From: Paenibacillus catalpae
GTDB lineage: Bacteria; Bacillota; Bacilli; Paenibacillales; Paenibacillaceae
Reading direction: 5' to 3'
Length of the DNA: 64,000 nt
Assembly (NCBI RefSeq): GCF_900112695.1
Contig: NZ_FOMT01000001.1
Coordinates: 372,001-436,000, forward strand
Shown: one piece after another, positions 34,516-42,131 of the stretch
How the letters are laid out: each line of letters starts with the position of its first letter
Numbering within the stretch: the first letter of the stretch is position 1
The notes under the pieces: generated by a model
Told to the model about the DNA's origin: nothing
Databases searched by the model: none
What the model saw: only the letters and a program-made list of their open reading frames with translations
Program-made: the position numbers and the translations under genes

Positions 34516-35639
34516 GAGAAGAAGAGCAGCATAGTCAGTCGCATGCATGCGCAGGCTGCGGAGTGAAGCTCCAGACGGAGCGTCCGGAAGAGTCGGGCTA
34601 CCTGCCCGAAGCGGCATTAAACCGGGAACCGGTAATTTGCCAGCGATGCTTCCGTATTCGTAATTATAATGAAGCTTCATCGATAACGGTCGATCAGGAT
34701 GATTTCTTGCGCCTGCTTGGCAGCATCGGGTCGACGGACAGCCTGGTTGTCCATATTGTCGACTTATTTGATTTTGAGGGAAGTCTGATTTCAGGTCTGC
34801 AGCGGTTTGTAGGCAACAATCCGATTGTACTTGTCGTGAACAAGGTTGACCTGCTGCCGCGTTCCATGAATTTGAACCGTCTTCGCAACTGGGTCCAGAA
34901 GCAAGCGAAGGCAGAAGGATTGCGTACGGTAGAGATTGTCCTGTGCAGCGCCAAACGGAACATCGGCTTTGAGCATGTGATTGAAGCGCTCGAGCGCCAC
35001 CGGAAGGGCCGGGATGTATACGTAGTAGGTGCGACGAATGTCGGCAAGTCTACGTTGATCAACCGCCTTATCCATGACTACAGCGATATGGAGCGCGAGC
35101 TGACGACTTCCCGTTATCCGGGAACAACGCTTGATGCGGTTCATATTCCGCTTGATGACGGCAAAGCGATTATTGATACGCCGGGGATTGTGTACTCCAC
35201 CCGGATGACGGAAATTGTACCGCGCGGCTTCCTGCAGTCTTTGCTGCCGGATAAGCCGATCAAGCCGCTTGTCTACCAATTAAACGATCAGCAGTCGCTG
35301 TTTATTGGCAGTCTGGTACGTTTCGACTTCGTAGAAGGCGAACGCCAATCGTTTACGCTGTACATTTCGAATGCCCTTAATGTACACCGTACAAAGCTGG
35401 AACGGGCAGATGACTTGTACAAGGAGCACCGCGGAGAGCTGCTTGGGGCTCCATCGCGTGAAGAGCTGGATGAAATGCCGGCATGGACCCGCCATTCGAT
35501 CCGGGTTCCGCGCGGTGCGAAGAAGGATATCTTCTTATCCGGTCTTGGCTGGATTCAAGTGAATGGTACTTCCGGTGCCATTGTGGATGTCTATGCGCCT
35601 AAGGGAATTAAGGTGCTGCTTCGCGATTCGCTTGTATAG
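34512..35639 (+). CDS. yqeH: Ribosome biogenesis GTPase YqeH
   Basis: Encodes 375 residues from GTG 34512. An N-terminal treble-clef zinc finger (CAGCGVKL ... CQRCFRIRNYN) is followed by a circularly permuted GTPase domain with the order G4 (NKVDLLP), G5 (CSAKR), G1 (GATNVGKSTLINRL), G3 (DTPGI). This order is diagnostic for the YlqF/YqeH/YawG class. YqeH is needed for assembly of the 30S ribosomal subunit. Translation is coupled to yqeG by a GTGA overlap. Confidence 0.95.
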   Translation: MREEEQHSQSHACAGCGVKLQTERPEESGYLPEAALNREPVICQRCFRIRNYNEASSITVDQDDFLRLLGSIGSTDSLVVHIVDLFDFEGSLISGLQRFVGNNPIVLVVNKVDLLPRSMNLNRLRNWVQKQAKAEGLRTVEIVLCSAKRNIGFEHVIEALERHRKGRDVYVVGATNVGKSTLINRLIHDYSDMERELTTSRYPGTTLDAVHIPLDDGKAIIDTPGIVYSTRMTEIVPRGFLQSLLPDKPIKPLVYQLNDQQSLFIGSLVRFDFVEGERQSFTLYISNALNVHRTKLERADDLYKEHRGELLGAPSREELDEMPAWTRHSIRVPRGAKKDIFLSGLGWIQVNGTSGAIVDVYAPKGIKVLLRDSLV

Positions 35640-35659
35640 AAGAGAGGGGAACGGGAACA

Positions 35660-36541
35660 TTGACGGTATCCGCGCTTGACACTGGAATTACGGGGAACCG
35701 GATTGACAGCCATACGGTGCTGTATGGCGTTATCGGTGATCCGATTCGTCATTCGAAATCGCCGATTATGATGAATCGCGCTTTTCGTGAGACGGGGATT
35801 AACGGAGCCTATATGGCCTTTCATATCACACCTGATAAGCTGGGGGAATTTGTAGCAGGCATTCGGGCGATGGGCATTCGGGGAGTCAATGTGACGATTC
35901 CTCACAAGCTGGATATTATGAATTATATGGATGAGATTGACGCCGGTGCGAGAGCAATCGGGGCCGTCAATACCATTGTGAACGATAACGGCCGTTTAAT
36001 CGGCTATAACACAGACGGTATCGGTTATGTCCGTTCCTTGAAGGAAGAAGCAGAACCGGATCTCGCGGGCAAACGGATCGTGGTCATCGGAGCTGGCGGT
36101 GCTTCGCGCGGAATCGTCTATGCGCTGGCTGGTGAACGGCCCTCCAGCATTACGATTGCCAACCGCTCGGTCGAGCGGGCAGAGGAGCTGGCGCAAGCAT
36201 TCCAGTCCCTGGCCGATATTCGTGCAATTGCTAACGAAGATCTGAAGACTGCCTGTCAGGAAGCGGATATTGTTATTAATACAACTTCGGTTGGCATGCA
36301 TCCTCATACGGATGCAAGTCCAATCGATGCCACGTGGCTGAAGCAAGGCGCCGTTGCAAGCGACCTGATCTATAATCCGCTGCGTACGAAGTTTCTGCTG
36401 GATGCAGAGTTGCACGGCTGCCGTGCACATGGCGGACTTGGCATGTTCATTTATCAGGGGGCTTATGCCTTCGAATACTGGACAGGTCAGTCTGCCCCGG
36501 CAGCAGCTATGCGCGAGACGGTATTGCAGTCTCTTGCCTAA
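35660..36541 (+). CDS. aroE: Shikimate dehydrogenase
   Basis: Encodes 293 residues from TTG 35660 with an AGAGAGGGGAAC box upstream. Shikimate-binding residues lie in HSKSPIMMNRAF, and the catalytic Lys lies in NVTIPHKLDI. A second substrate Asp lies in NTDGIGY, and the NADP-binding glycine loop is VIGAGGASRGI. It reduces 3-dehydroshikimate to shikimate in aromatic amino acid synthesis. It sits third in the yqe operon, as in other Bacillales. Confidence 0.95.
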   Translation: MTVSALDTGITGNRIDSHTVLYGVIGDPIRHSKSPIMMNRAFRETGINGAYMAFHITPDKLGEFVAGIRAMGIRGVNVTIPHKLDIMNYMDEIDAGARAIGAVNTIVNDNGRLIGYNTDGIGYVRSLKEEAEPDLAGKRIVVIGAGGASRGIVYALAGERPSSITIANRSVERAEELAQAFQSLADIRAIANEDLKTACQEADIVINTTSVGMHPHTDASPIDATWLKQGAVASDLIYNPLRTKFLLDAELHGCRAHGGLGMFIYQGAYAFEYWTGQSAPAAAMRETVLQSLA

Positions 36542-36589
36542 TCATAGAATAATGACAACCCTATAGAGATGAAAGAAGGAAACAAAGCC

Positions 36590-36898
36590 ATGTTAACAGG
36601 TAAACAAAAGCGTCACCTCAGATCGCTCGCTCATCATCTTCAGCCGATCTTCCAGGTAGGCAAAGGCGGCACCAATGACCAGCTCGTTCGCCATATTGAA
36701 GAAGCGATCGAAGTGCGCGAATTAATGAAGATATCCGTATTGAACAATTGCTTGGATGACCCAAAAGAGATCGGAGCCGAGGTAGCGGAAGCCGCTGGTG
36801 CCGAACTGGTACAGGTTATTGGCAAAACGATTGTTCTCTACAAGCGAGCTACGGAAGAGAAGAACCGCAAGATCGAGCTGCCGAAGGCTGCGAAATAA
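36590..36898 (+). CDS. yqeI: Ribosome assembly RNA-binding protein YhbY/YqeI
   Basis: Encodes 102 residues from ATG 36590, chosen since the family begins MLTGKQKRHLRSLAHHL and GAAAGAAGGA lies 8 bases before; ATG 36569 would add seven untypical residues. It is a CRM domain with the GxxG loop (VGKGGTND) that binds RNA and takes part in 50S maturation. It is the fourth gene of the operon. Confidence 0.94.
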   Translation: MLTGKQKRHLRSLAHHLQPIFQVGKGGTNDQLVRHIEEAIEVRELMKISVLNNCLDDPKEIGAEVAEAAGAELVQVIGKTIVLYKRATEEKNRKIELPKAAK

Positions 36899-36932
36899 CA
36901 GCCCTTCTATAGGAAGAGAAAGGTAGCGCGAG

Positions 36933-37523
36933 ATGAGCAGAATCGGTATTATGGGCGGAACATTCGATCCCGTTCACGTCGGCCATTTGATTGCGGCGGA
37001 AGCAGCGCGCGAGGGCTGCGGACTGGACGAGGTGTGGTTTATTCCAACCTATAACCCTCCGCTGAAGGACAATCAGCCGAGCGTCAGCAGTGAATTGAGA
37101 CTTCAGATGGTACAAGAAGCTCTTGGAGGCAACCCGGCCTTCAAAGCGGTTGATATCGAGCTGAAGCGCGGCGGGATGAGTTATTCCATTGACACCGTGC
37201 TGGAGCTGAAGAAGCGTTATCCGGATGCCTCCTTCTCTTATATTATCGGTTCGGACCGGATTAACGATCTGCCCAAATGGCATCGGATCGAAGAGCTGGC
37301 GGAGCTGATCGCCTTTATTGGACTTGAGCGGGAAGGGACAGCCGCTCAGCTCGGCCAGCTTCCGGAATTTATCCGTCAGCGTGTGACGATGGCGGCGATG
37401 CCCCCAATCGGCATATCGTCTACAGACATCCGGAGCAGAGTGCGGTCGGGGCGTTCGATCGCCTATCTGGTGCCGGACACCGTTCATCAGTTTATAAAGA
37501 GGAGAGGGCTTTATGAATCGTGA
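36933..37523 (+). CDS. nadD: Nicotinate-nucleotide adenylyltransferase
   Basis: Encodes 196 residues. The nucleotidyltransferase motif GGTFDPVHVGHLIAAE opens the protein, and ISSTDIRSRVR near residue 165 is the second ATP-binding signature. It makes deamido-NAD from nicotinate mononucleotide and ATP. It overlaps yqeK by 11 bases. Confidence 0.95.
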   Translation: MSRIGIMGGTFDPVHVGHLIAAEAAREGCGLDEVWFIPTYNPPLKDNQPSVSSELRLQMVQEALGGNPAFKAVDIELKRGGMSYSIDTVLELKKRYPDASFSYIIGSDRINDLPKWHRIEELAELIAFIGLEREGTAAQLGQLPEFIRQRVTMAAMPPIGISSTDIRSRVRSGRSIAYLVPDTVHQFIKRRGLYES

Positions 37524-38085
37524 ACAAATGATCGAATCGGTCAAATCGCAAATGCCGGAGAAACGTTGGAAGCATGTGGAAGGCGTTATGGCGACCTCCA
37601 TCATCCTTGCTGAACGATTCGGGGAAGACCCGGTAAAAGCAGAGCTTGCAGCTATTTTGCATGATGTGGCCAAATACTGGCCAATCGCAAAGATGGAGCA
37701 GATTATACGGGAGCAGCAGCTTGACCAGGGACTGCTGGACCATGATAAAGCGTTGTGGCACGCGGAGGTTGGCTACTGGGTAGCTGAGCATGAATATGGT
37801 GTCCAAGATCAGGATATCCTTGATGCAATCCGGTATCATACATCCGGACGGGTTGGAATGACCAAGTTGGACAAGGTCGTTTGTCTGGCGGATTATATGG
37901 AGCCGGGTCGGGATTTTCCTGGGGTAGAACGCATACGCGAGCTGAGCGGGACCAGTCTCGAGCAGGCGCTTATCGCGGGTTTTGATTCAACTATTCTCTT
38001 CCTGCTGGAGAAAGGGAACCGGATTTATCCGTTAACGGTTGAATCCCGCAATGATTTAATTAAACAGCAAAAAATAGGAGGCTGA
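37513..38085 (+). CDS. yqeK: HD-domain nucleotide hydrolase YqeK
   Basis: Encodes 190 residues. The HD superfamily metal ligands are in WKHVEGV, ILHDVAKYWP and RYHTSGRVGM. YqeK proteins hydrolyse diadenosine tetraphosphate symmetrically to two ADP. It starts inside the end of nadD and is followed by rsfS after 3 bases. Confidence 0.93.
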   Translation: MNREQMIESVKSQMPEKRWKHVEGVMATSIILAERFGEDPVKAELAAILHDVAKYWPIAKMEQIIREQQLDQGLLDHDKALWHAEVGYWVAEHEYGVQDQDILDAIRYHTSGRVGMTKLDKVVCLADYMEPGRDFPGVERIRELSGTSLEQALIAGFDSTILFLLEKGNRIYPLTVESRNDLIKQQKIGG

Positions 38086-38088
38086 GCT

Positions 38089-38436
38089 ATGACCGTACAT
38101 TCGGATGAACTGCTGCAGATTACGGTGGCAGCTGCGGAAGATAAGAAAGCGCATCGAATTGTAGCATTAAATTTGAAAGAAGTTTCGCTGGTGGCAGATT
38201 ATTTCGTTATTTGTCACGGTAATTCAGATACACAGGTACAGGCCATTACGACGGAAATTCGCAAACAGGCGGAGATGCGCGGCGTTCGCGTACGCGGCAT
38301 TGAAGGAATGGATTCCGCGCGCTGGGTTCTCATTGACCTTGGAGATGTGATCGTTCATGTATTCCACCGCGATGAGCGTGATTACTATAACATCGAACGT
38401 CTGTGGTCCGATGCGAAGGTAGTGGAATTCGCATGA
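38089..38436 (+). CDS. rsfS: Ribosomal silencing factor RsfS (YqeL)
   Basis: Encodes 115 residues with the family patterns VSLVADYFVICHGNSDTQVQAI and DSARWVLIDLGDVIVHVFHRDERDYYNIERLW. RsfS binds ribosomal protein uL14 and blocks joining of the subunits when nutrients are scarce. AGGAGG precedes the ATG. It overlaps the next gene by 4 bases. Confidence 0.95.
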   Translation: MTVHSDELLQITVAAAEDKKAHRIVALNLKEVSLVADYFVICHGNSDTQVQAITTEIRKQAEMRGVRVRGIEGMDSARWVLIDLGDVIVHVFHRDERDYYNIERLWSDAKVVEFA

Positions 38437-39377
38437 GTCTGACAGCCGGTACGATTCAAACTTTAAGGGTGGCACGTGAAGTGTCGCCCTACGGCTATTT
38501 CTTGACGGATAACGAATCAGAGGTGCTTCTGCACTATACTGAGCTCGTCGGCAAGAAGCCGAAAATTAACGATGAGGTTGAAGTTTTTATTTTCTACGAC
38601 TCCGAGGACCGGATTGCCGCAACGATGAAACGTCCGGCGCTGCTGCTTGGGGAGATGGCACGCCTGAAGGTTGCGGACGTTCACCCGCGGCTGGGCTGCT
38701 TCCTGGAATTTGGCCTGGGACGCCATTTGCTGCTGCCGATTTCCGAACTGCCGGAGAAGGTTGAATTCCGTCCGCTGCCCGGAGATGAAGTGCATGTCGT
38801 GCTTGGTCATGATAAAGCCGGACGACTGCTCGCAAGAACGGCTGGCGAGGACGAGCTTGGACCTCTCGTATTCGAAGCTCCTCAGGCGTGGCGGAACCAG
38901 TGGGTGGAAGGCTGGGTAACGAAGTCGCTGCAAATGGGTTCCTTCGTCATGGTGGACGGCGGAGTTGTTGGTTTTGGCGTGTATGGACTAATTCCGGCAC
39001 CTGAGCGGGTCCGTCCGCTTCGCCTTGGTGAGCGCGTGTCTGCACGTGTCACCTTCATCCGCGAAGACGGACGTGTCAATCTGTCGATGGCTAAGCTGAA
39101 GCAAGAAGGTCGGGTAGAGGATGCTGACCGTATTCTGGCCTTCTTGAAGGAGCGCCCGGGCGGTGGTATGCCTTATTCCGACGATTCGCCTGCGGAGACG
39201 GTCAAACAGCGTTTCGGCATAAGCAAGTCGGCCTTTAAGCGCGCGTTAGGGAAGCTGATGCGGGAAGGTCTGATTACGCAAAAGGGAAGCTGGACGTATC
39301 TTGCCGATTCGGCAAATGCGGATTCAGCCGGTAACGATTCCGCAGCACCTGCAACTGCTGAGCGCACGGAGGAATAG
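38433..39377 (+). CDS. cvfB: S1-like RNA-binding protein, CvfB family
   Basis: Encodes 314 residues from ATG 38433 (ATGA overlap with rsfS). Three S1-like OB folds (about 1-60, 65-130 and 145-220) precede a winged-helix domain (about 225-290: ETVKQRFGISKSAFKRALGKLMREGLI), the CvfB/YitL layout. A low-complexity Ala/Asp/Ser tail ends the protein. CvfB affects virulence gene expression in Staphylococcus. Here it is within the yqe operon. Confidence 0.9.
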   Translation: MSLTAGTIQTLRVAREVSPYGYFLTDNESEVLLHYTELVGKKPKINDEVEVFIFYDSEDRIAATMKRPALLLGEMARLKVADVHPRLGCFLEFGLGRHLLLPISELPEKVEFRPLPGDEVHVVLGHDKAGRLLARTAGEDELGPLVFEAPQAWRNQWVEGWVTKSLQMGSFVMVDGGVVGFGVYGLIPAPERVRPLRLGERVSARVTFIREDGRVNLSMAKLKQEGRVEDADRILAFLKERPGGGMPYSDDSPAETVKQRFGISKSAFKRALGKLMREGLITQKGSWTYLADSANADSAGNDSAAPATAERTEE

Positions 39378-39382
39378 CTTTT

Positions 39383-40144
39383 ATGGATGCATACGGTCAA
39401 TTTGCATCGGTTTATGACCAACTGATGCAGGACATGCCTTACGAGGATTGGCTGCAATTCGCCCATGACAGCTGGGAGCGTTACGGCATGCCAAAGACAG
39501 TGGCGGATCTCGGCTGCGGTACAGGCAGCATAGCAATCCCGCTGGCTCTATCCGGTCTAGAAGTATATGGCATTGATCTGTCAGCGGATATGCTGACGGT
39601 TGCCCGCAGCAAGTGGGATGAAGCTTCCTCCCAGGTTTCCCGTGCGCGGGGGAACGTCACTTGGCTAGAGCAGGATATGAGGGACTGGACGCTTGCGGAG
39701 CCTGTGGATACGGTTATCTCCTTCTGCGACTGCGTGAATTATCTGACGGAGCAAGAGGATGTTGAGGCAGCCTTTAAGGCAGCCTACGACAATTTGCGTG
39801 AAGGCGGTCTGTTCCTCTTTGATGTTCACGACCCTAAAGTGTTCCTTCGTTACGCGGAGGAGCAGCCTTTTGTACTCGATGAAGACGAGGTAGCCTACAT
39901 ATGGACCTGCGAGCTGGAGGAGTCCCGCATGCAGATTGAGCATCATCTGACTATATTCGCCGAGGAAAAAAGCGGCAAGTTCGAGCGCTTCGAGGAAATG
40001 CATGAGCAGCGGGCGTATGAACGCAGCTGGATGGAGGCTGCTCTGAGGCGGGCGGGCTTCCGTGCGGTCGACTGCTATGCAGACTTTGAGCTTGAGCCTG
40101 CAGGGGAGCACTCGGAGCGGTTATTTTTTGCAGCAGTGAAATGA
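39383..40144 (+). CDS. yqeM: Class I SAM-dependent methyltransferase YqeM
   Basis: Encodes 253 residues. Motif I is VADLGCGTGSIAIPLA, and the next acidic residue that binds SAM ribose is in EVYGIDLSADML. The start MDAYGQFASVYDQLMQDMPYEDW is typical of YqeM. The target is unknown. It ends the operon before a long terminator hairpin. Confidence 0.92.
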   Translation: MDAYGQFASVYDQLMQDMPYEDWLQFAHDSWERYGMPKTVADLGCGTGSIAIPLALSGLEVYGIDLSADMLTVARSKWDEASSQVSRARGNVTWLEQDMRDWTLAEPVDTVISFCDCVNYLTEQEDVEAAFKAAYDNLREGGLFLFDVHDPKVFLRYAEEQPFVLDEDEVAYIWTCELEESRMQIEHHLTIFAEEKSGKFERFEEMHEQRAYERSWMEAALRRAGFRAVDCYADFELEPAGEHSERLFFAAVK

Positions 40145-40167
40145 CAGTTAATTGATTATATAGAAAT

Positions 40168-40218
40168 AGGGTTGTCTTCCGTCACTTTAGGTGACAGAGG
40201 ACAACCCTGTTTCTGTTT
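40168..40218 (+). terminator. Long terminator hairpin after yqe operon
   Basis: An 18-bp hairpin with one mismatch (40168-40185 with 40191-40208; outer arm AGGGTTGTC with GACAACCCT) is followed by GTTTCTGTTT. Confidence 0.85.
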
Positions 40219-40315
40219 GGAGCTAAAATATAAGAAAGTACAAGTTTTTCAGTATACTATGCTTATATTACATCCGCTAAACGCGTGCTGCTGCTCATAA
40301 GGGCGGCGCAGCCGT

Positions 40316-40954
40316 TTACGCTTGAGGCGCTGCAATGGTGTCTGTAAGCTCTTCAGTATCTTCCTCCGTCACTTTGTGAGGAGGGACGAAGCAGCTGCGG
40401 CAGCGAGGCTCGTAGCTCTCCGTATCGCCGATCAGGAAGACTGGTCCAAGACTGGCCGGCTTGCCGTTAACTATACGCTGGGTGAAGGTCGCGTTCGCAT
40501 CACCGCACACCGCGCAGAACGACGTTAATTTGACAATTTCGTCAGCAATCGCGAGCAACCCGCCGATATAGCCGAATTCCTTGCCGCGGTAGTCCATGTT
40601 GAGGCCGTCTACGATAATGTGCTTCCCCTGATAGGCCAGTTCTTCTACCAATGCAATGATAGGCTTGCCGAAAAAGGATGCCTCATCAAACGCAACGACA
40701 TCGGCGTCCCTCGTCTCGCGTAAAATTTGTTCAACGGAAGAAGGAGAAAGCTCGCGGGGGACGCTGACCGCAGGAAGACGGTATCCGATCCGGCTGACGA
40801 TCTCCTCGGTGCTGAATCGGTCATCCTCTGCCGGCTTGTAGGCGCGGACTTGCTTTCGGCCGTACTGCATCAGCTTCTGGCAGCGGCGGATTAGTTCCCC
40901 TGATTTCTCCGAAAACATCGGCCCGATAATGACCGTAATGAAACCTCTTTCCAT
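40316..40954 (-). CDS. tdk: Thymidine kinase with altered Walker A motif
   Basis: Encodes 212 residues, the usual length of type II thymidine kinases. Family features are GPMFS near the start, the Walker B region VAFDEASFFGKP, the zinc Cys pairs CAVCG and CRSC, and the lasso with TQRIVNGKPA and ESYEPRC. The P-loop, normally GPMFSGKSEELIRR, reads GPMFSEKSGELIRR: the Gly before Lys-Ser is Glu, and the following Glu is Gly. In Walker B, Ser replaces the usual Gln of DEAQFF. Either this is a variant subfamily or activity is altered. The gene is alone, convergent with the yqe operon. Confidence 0.85.
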   Translation of the reverse strand: MERGFITVIIGPMFSEKSGELIRRCQKLMQYGRKQVRAYKPAEDDRFSTEEIVSRIGYRLPAVSVPRELSPSSVEQILRETRDADVVAFDEASFFGKPIIALVEELAYQGKHIIVDGLNMDYRGKEFGYIGGLLAIADEIVKLTSFCAVCGDANATFTQRIVNGKPASLGPVFLIGDTESYEPRCRSCFVPPHKVTEEDTEELTDTIAAPQA

Positions 40955-41105
40955 GACCTATCCCTTACCTTTACTTAAATGGTTGTATTATTTTAGCAGA
41001 ATAAGTCGTAAATGCAACAGGGGTATTCGACATATTTTTTTATGGCTGAGCCACTAGATATAGGTTTTGCTATAAACCTTTTCAGTCCGAATTCCGATCT
41101 ATTAG

Positions 41106-41327
41106 TTATTCCCTTAATGCATCCTTCAATCTGCTGTTCATGCTGCCTGGTGATGCAGATCCGCGGGTAGCAGCAAGTCTCAAACGTTTCAATTCCTGCT
41201 TCAGACGATCGTTCTCCTGCACCAAATCATCTATGTACGGCAGTAGTCCGGGCACCGTATAACCGGCATCCTGAAACAGCTGGAGCACGTCGGCGCGGAG
41301 CTGCTCCGGTGTTATTGGCTTGTCCAT
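41106..41327 (-). CDS. Small hypothetical protein with coiled-coil segment
   Basis: Encodes 73 residues. The start is at 41327 (MDKPITPEQLRADVLQLFQD) because GGAGGT lies 4 bases upstream and itself overlaps the earlier ATG at 41339. Residues about 38-55 (VQENDRLKQELKRLRLA) look like a short coiled coil. I do not recognise the family. It is divergent from the nrd operon. Confidence 0.6.
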   Translation of the reverse strand: MDKPITPEQLRADVLQLFQDAGYTVPGLLPYIDDLVQENDRLKQELKRLRLAATRGSASPGSMNSRLKDALRE

Positions 41328-41435
41328 TTGTACCTCCATAATAGCAATAAAATGTCACTATCCCATCATATCCGCATCTGTTAAAATAGTCGAGTGCCGA
41401 AAAAGCGCGAATAAATAATTTCTCCATAATTTTCA

Positions 41436-41486
41436 TTGACGAGACCTATATCTTGATGTAGAATCAAATTCAGCAACTACATATTG
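41436..41486 (+). promoter_or_regulatory. nrd promoter with two NrdR-like boxes
   Basis: TTGACG (41436-41441), a 17-bp spacer and TAGAAT (41459-41464) form a good sigma-A promoter. CTATATCTTG (41446-41455) lies between them and CTACATATTG (41477-41486) just downstream. Each fits the NrdR core CWATATATWG with one mismatch, and their starts are 31 bp apart, about three helical turns, as for known NrdR box pairs. Confidence 0.75.
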
Positions 41487-41580
41487 AGTTGTGTAGTCAG
41501 ATTTCGACGATTTTGTCAACTAGCGCATTTGACATCTTTGCTGTCAGAAGCGCTTTTATATTGCTGAATTTCAGCAAAAA

Positions 41581-41705
41581 GCTGACGCTTACGAAGCAAG
41601 AATTGTTACGCAATTCTTTAAAGCTAATGCTTACGAAGTAAGAATTGCTACGCAATTCTTTAAGCTAATGCTTACGATGCAAGAATTGCTACGCAATTCT
41701 TTTAA
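41581..41705 (+). repeat. Three tandem 41-42-bp leader repeats before nrdI
   Basis: Units start at 41581, 41623 and 41664. Each has the core GCTRAYGCTTACGAAG (GATG in the third) followed by the stem arms AAGAATTGC (AAGAATTGT in the first) and GCAATTCTT with a TAC loop, then a short T-run. The last T-run abuts the AAGGAG ribosome binding site of nrdI. The 390-bp gene-free stretch 41328-41717 otherwise holds the nrd promoter and a small dyad TGCTGA-ATT-TCAGCA (41562-41576). The same core occurs before two other genes in this window. Confidence 0.85.
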
Positions 41706-41717
41706 GGAGAGAGAATC

Positions 41718-42131
41718 ATGCTGGTAGTCTACGAATCAAGAACAGGCAATGTCAAACGCTTTATTAATAAATTGAATATGAGAGCGATGCCCATTGGCGA
41801 GCTTGATATAGTGGACGAGCCTTTCATTCTTGTCACCTACACGACCGGATTTGGTCAGGTGCCGGAGCGAGTCATGACTTTCTTGAACCGGAATGGAAAA
41901 AACCTGCAAGGGGTATCCGCAAGCGGCAATCGGAATTGGGGAGACGGCTTTGCGAAAAGCGCAGATACGATCTCTTACCTGTTCAACGTGCCCGTCATAT
42001 CGAAGTTTGAATTATCCGGTACGAATCAAGATATGGAATACTTTGTCGAAAGGGTGCGAAATATTGAAACACATCGAACTGAACAACGAATTGATGCAAC
42101 GCGGAGCGGACGGCTTCTATCAATTGGATAA
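41718..42131 (+). CDS. nrdI: NrdI flavodoxin-like protein of class Ib ribonucleotide reductase
   Basis: Encodes 137 residues. The flavodoxin-like FMN loop is YESRTGNVKRF (residues 4-14), with TYTTGFGQVPE and SGNRNWGDGFAKSADTIS as further FMN contacts. NrdI supplies oxidant for the dimanganese cofactor of NrdF. Its 3' end overlaps nrdE by 68 bases, as in other Bacilli. The last 15 residues, lying within the overlap, are the least conserved part. Confidence 0.94.
   Translation: MLVVYESRTGNVKRFINKLNMRAMPIGELDIVDEPFILVTYTTGFGQVPERVMTFLNRNGKNLQGVSASGNRNWGDGFAKSADTISYLFNVPVISKFELSGTNQDMEYFVERVRNIETHRTEQRIDATRSGRLLSIG

Noticed and set aside
41581..41705. CRISPR array
   Set aside because: Units are adjacent without unique spacers, only three copies, and no cas genes are nearby. 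The stem plus T-run pattern and position before a ribosome binding site fit a leader element.
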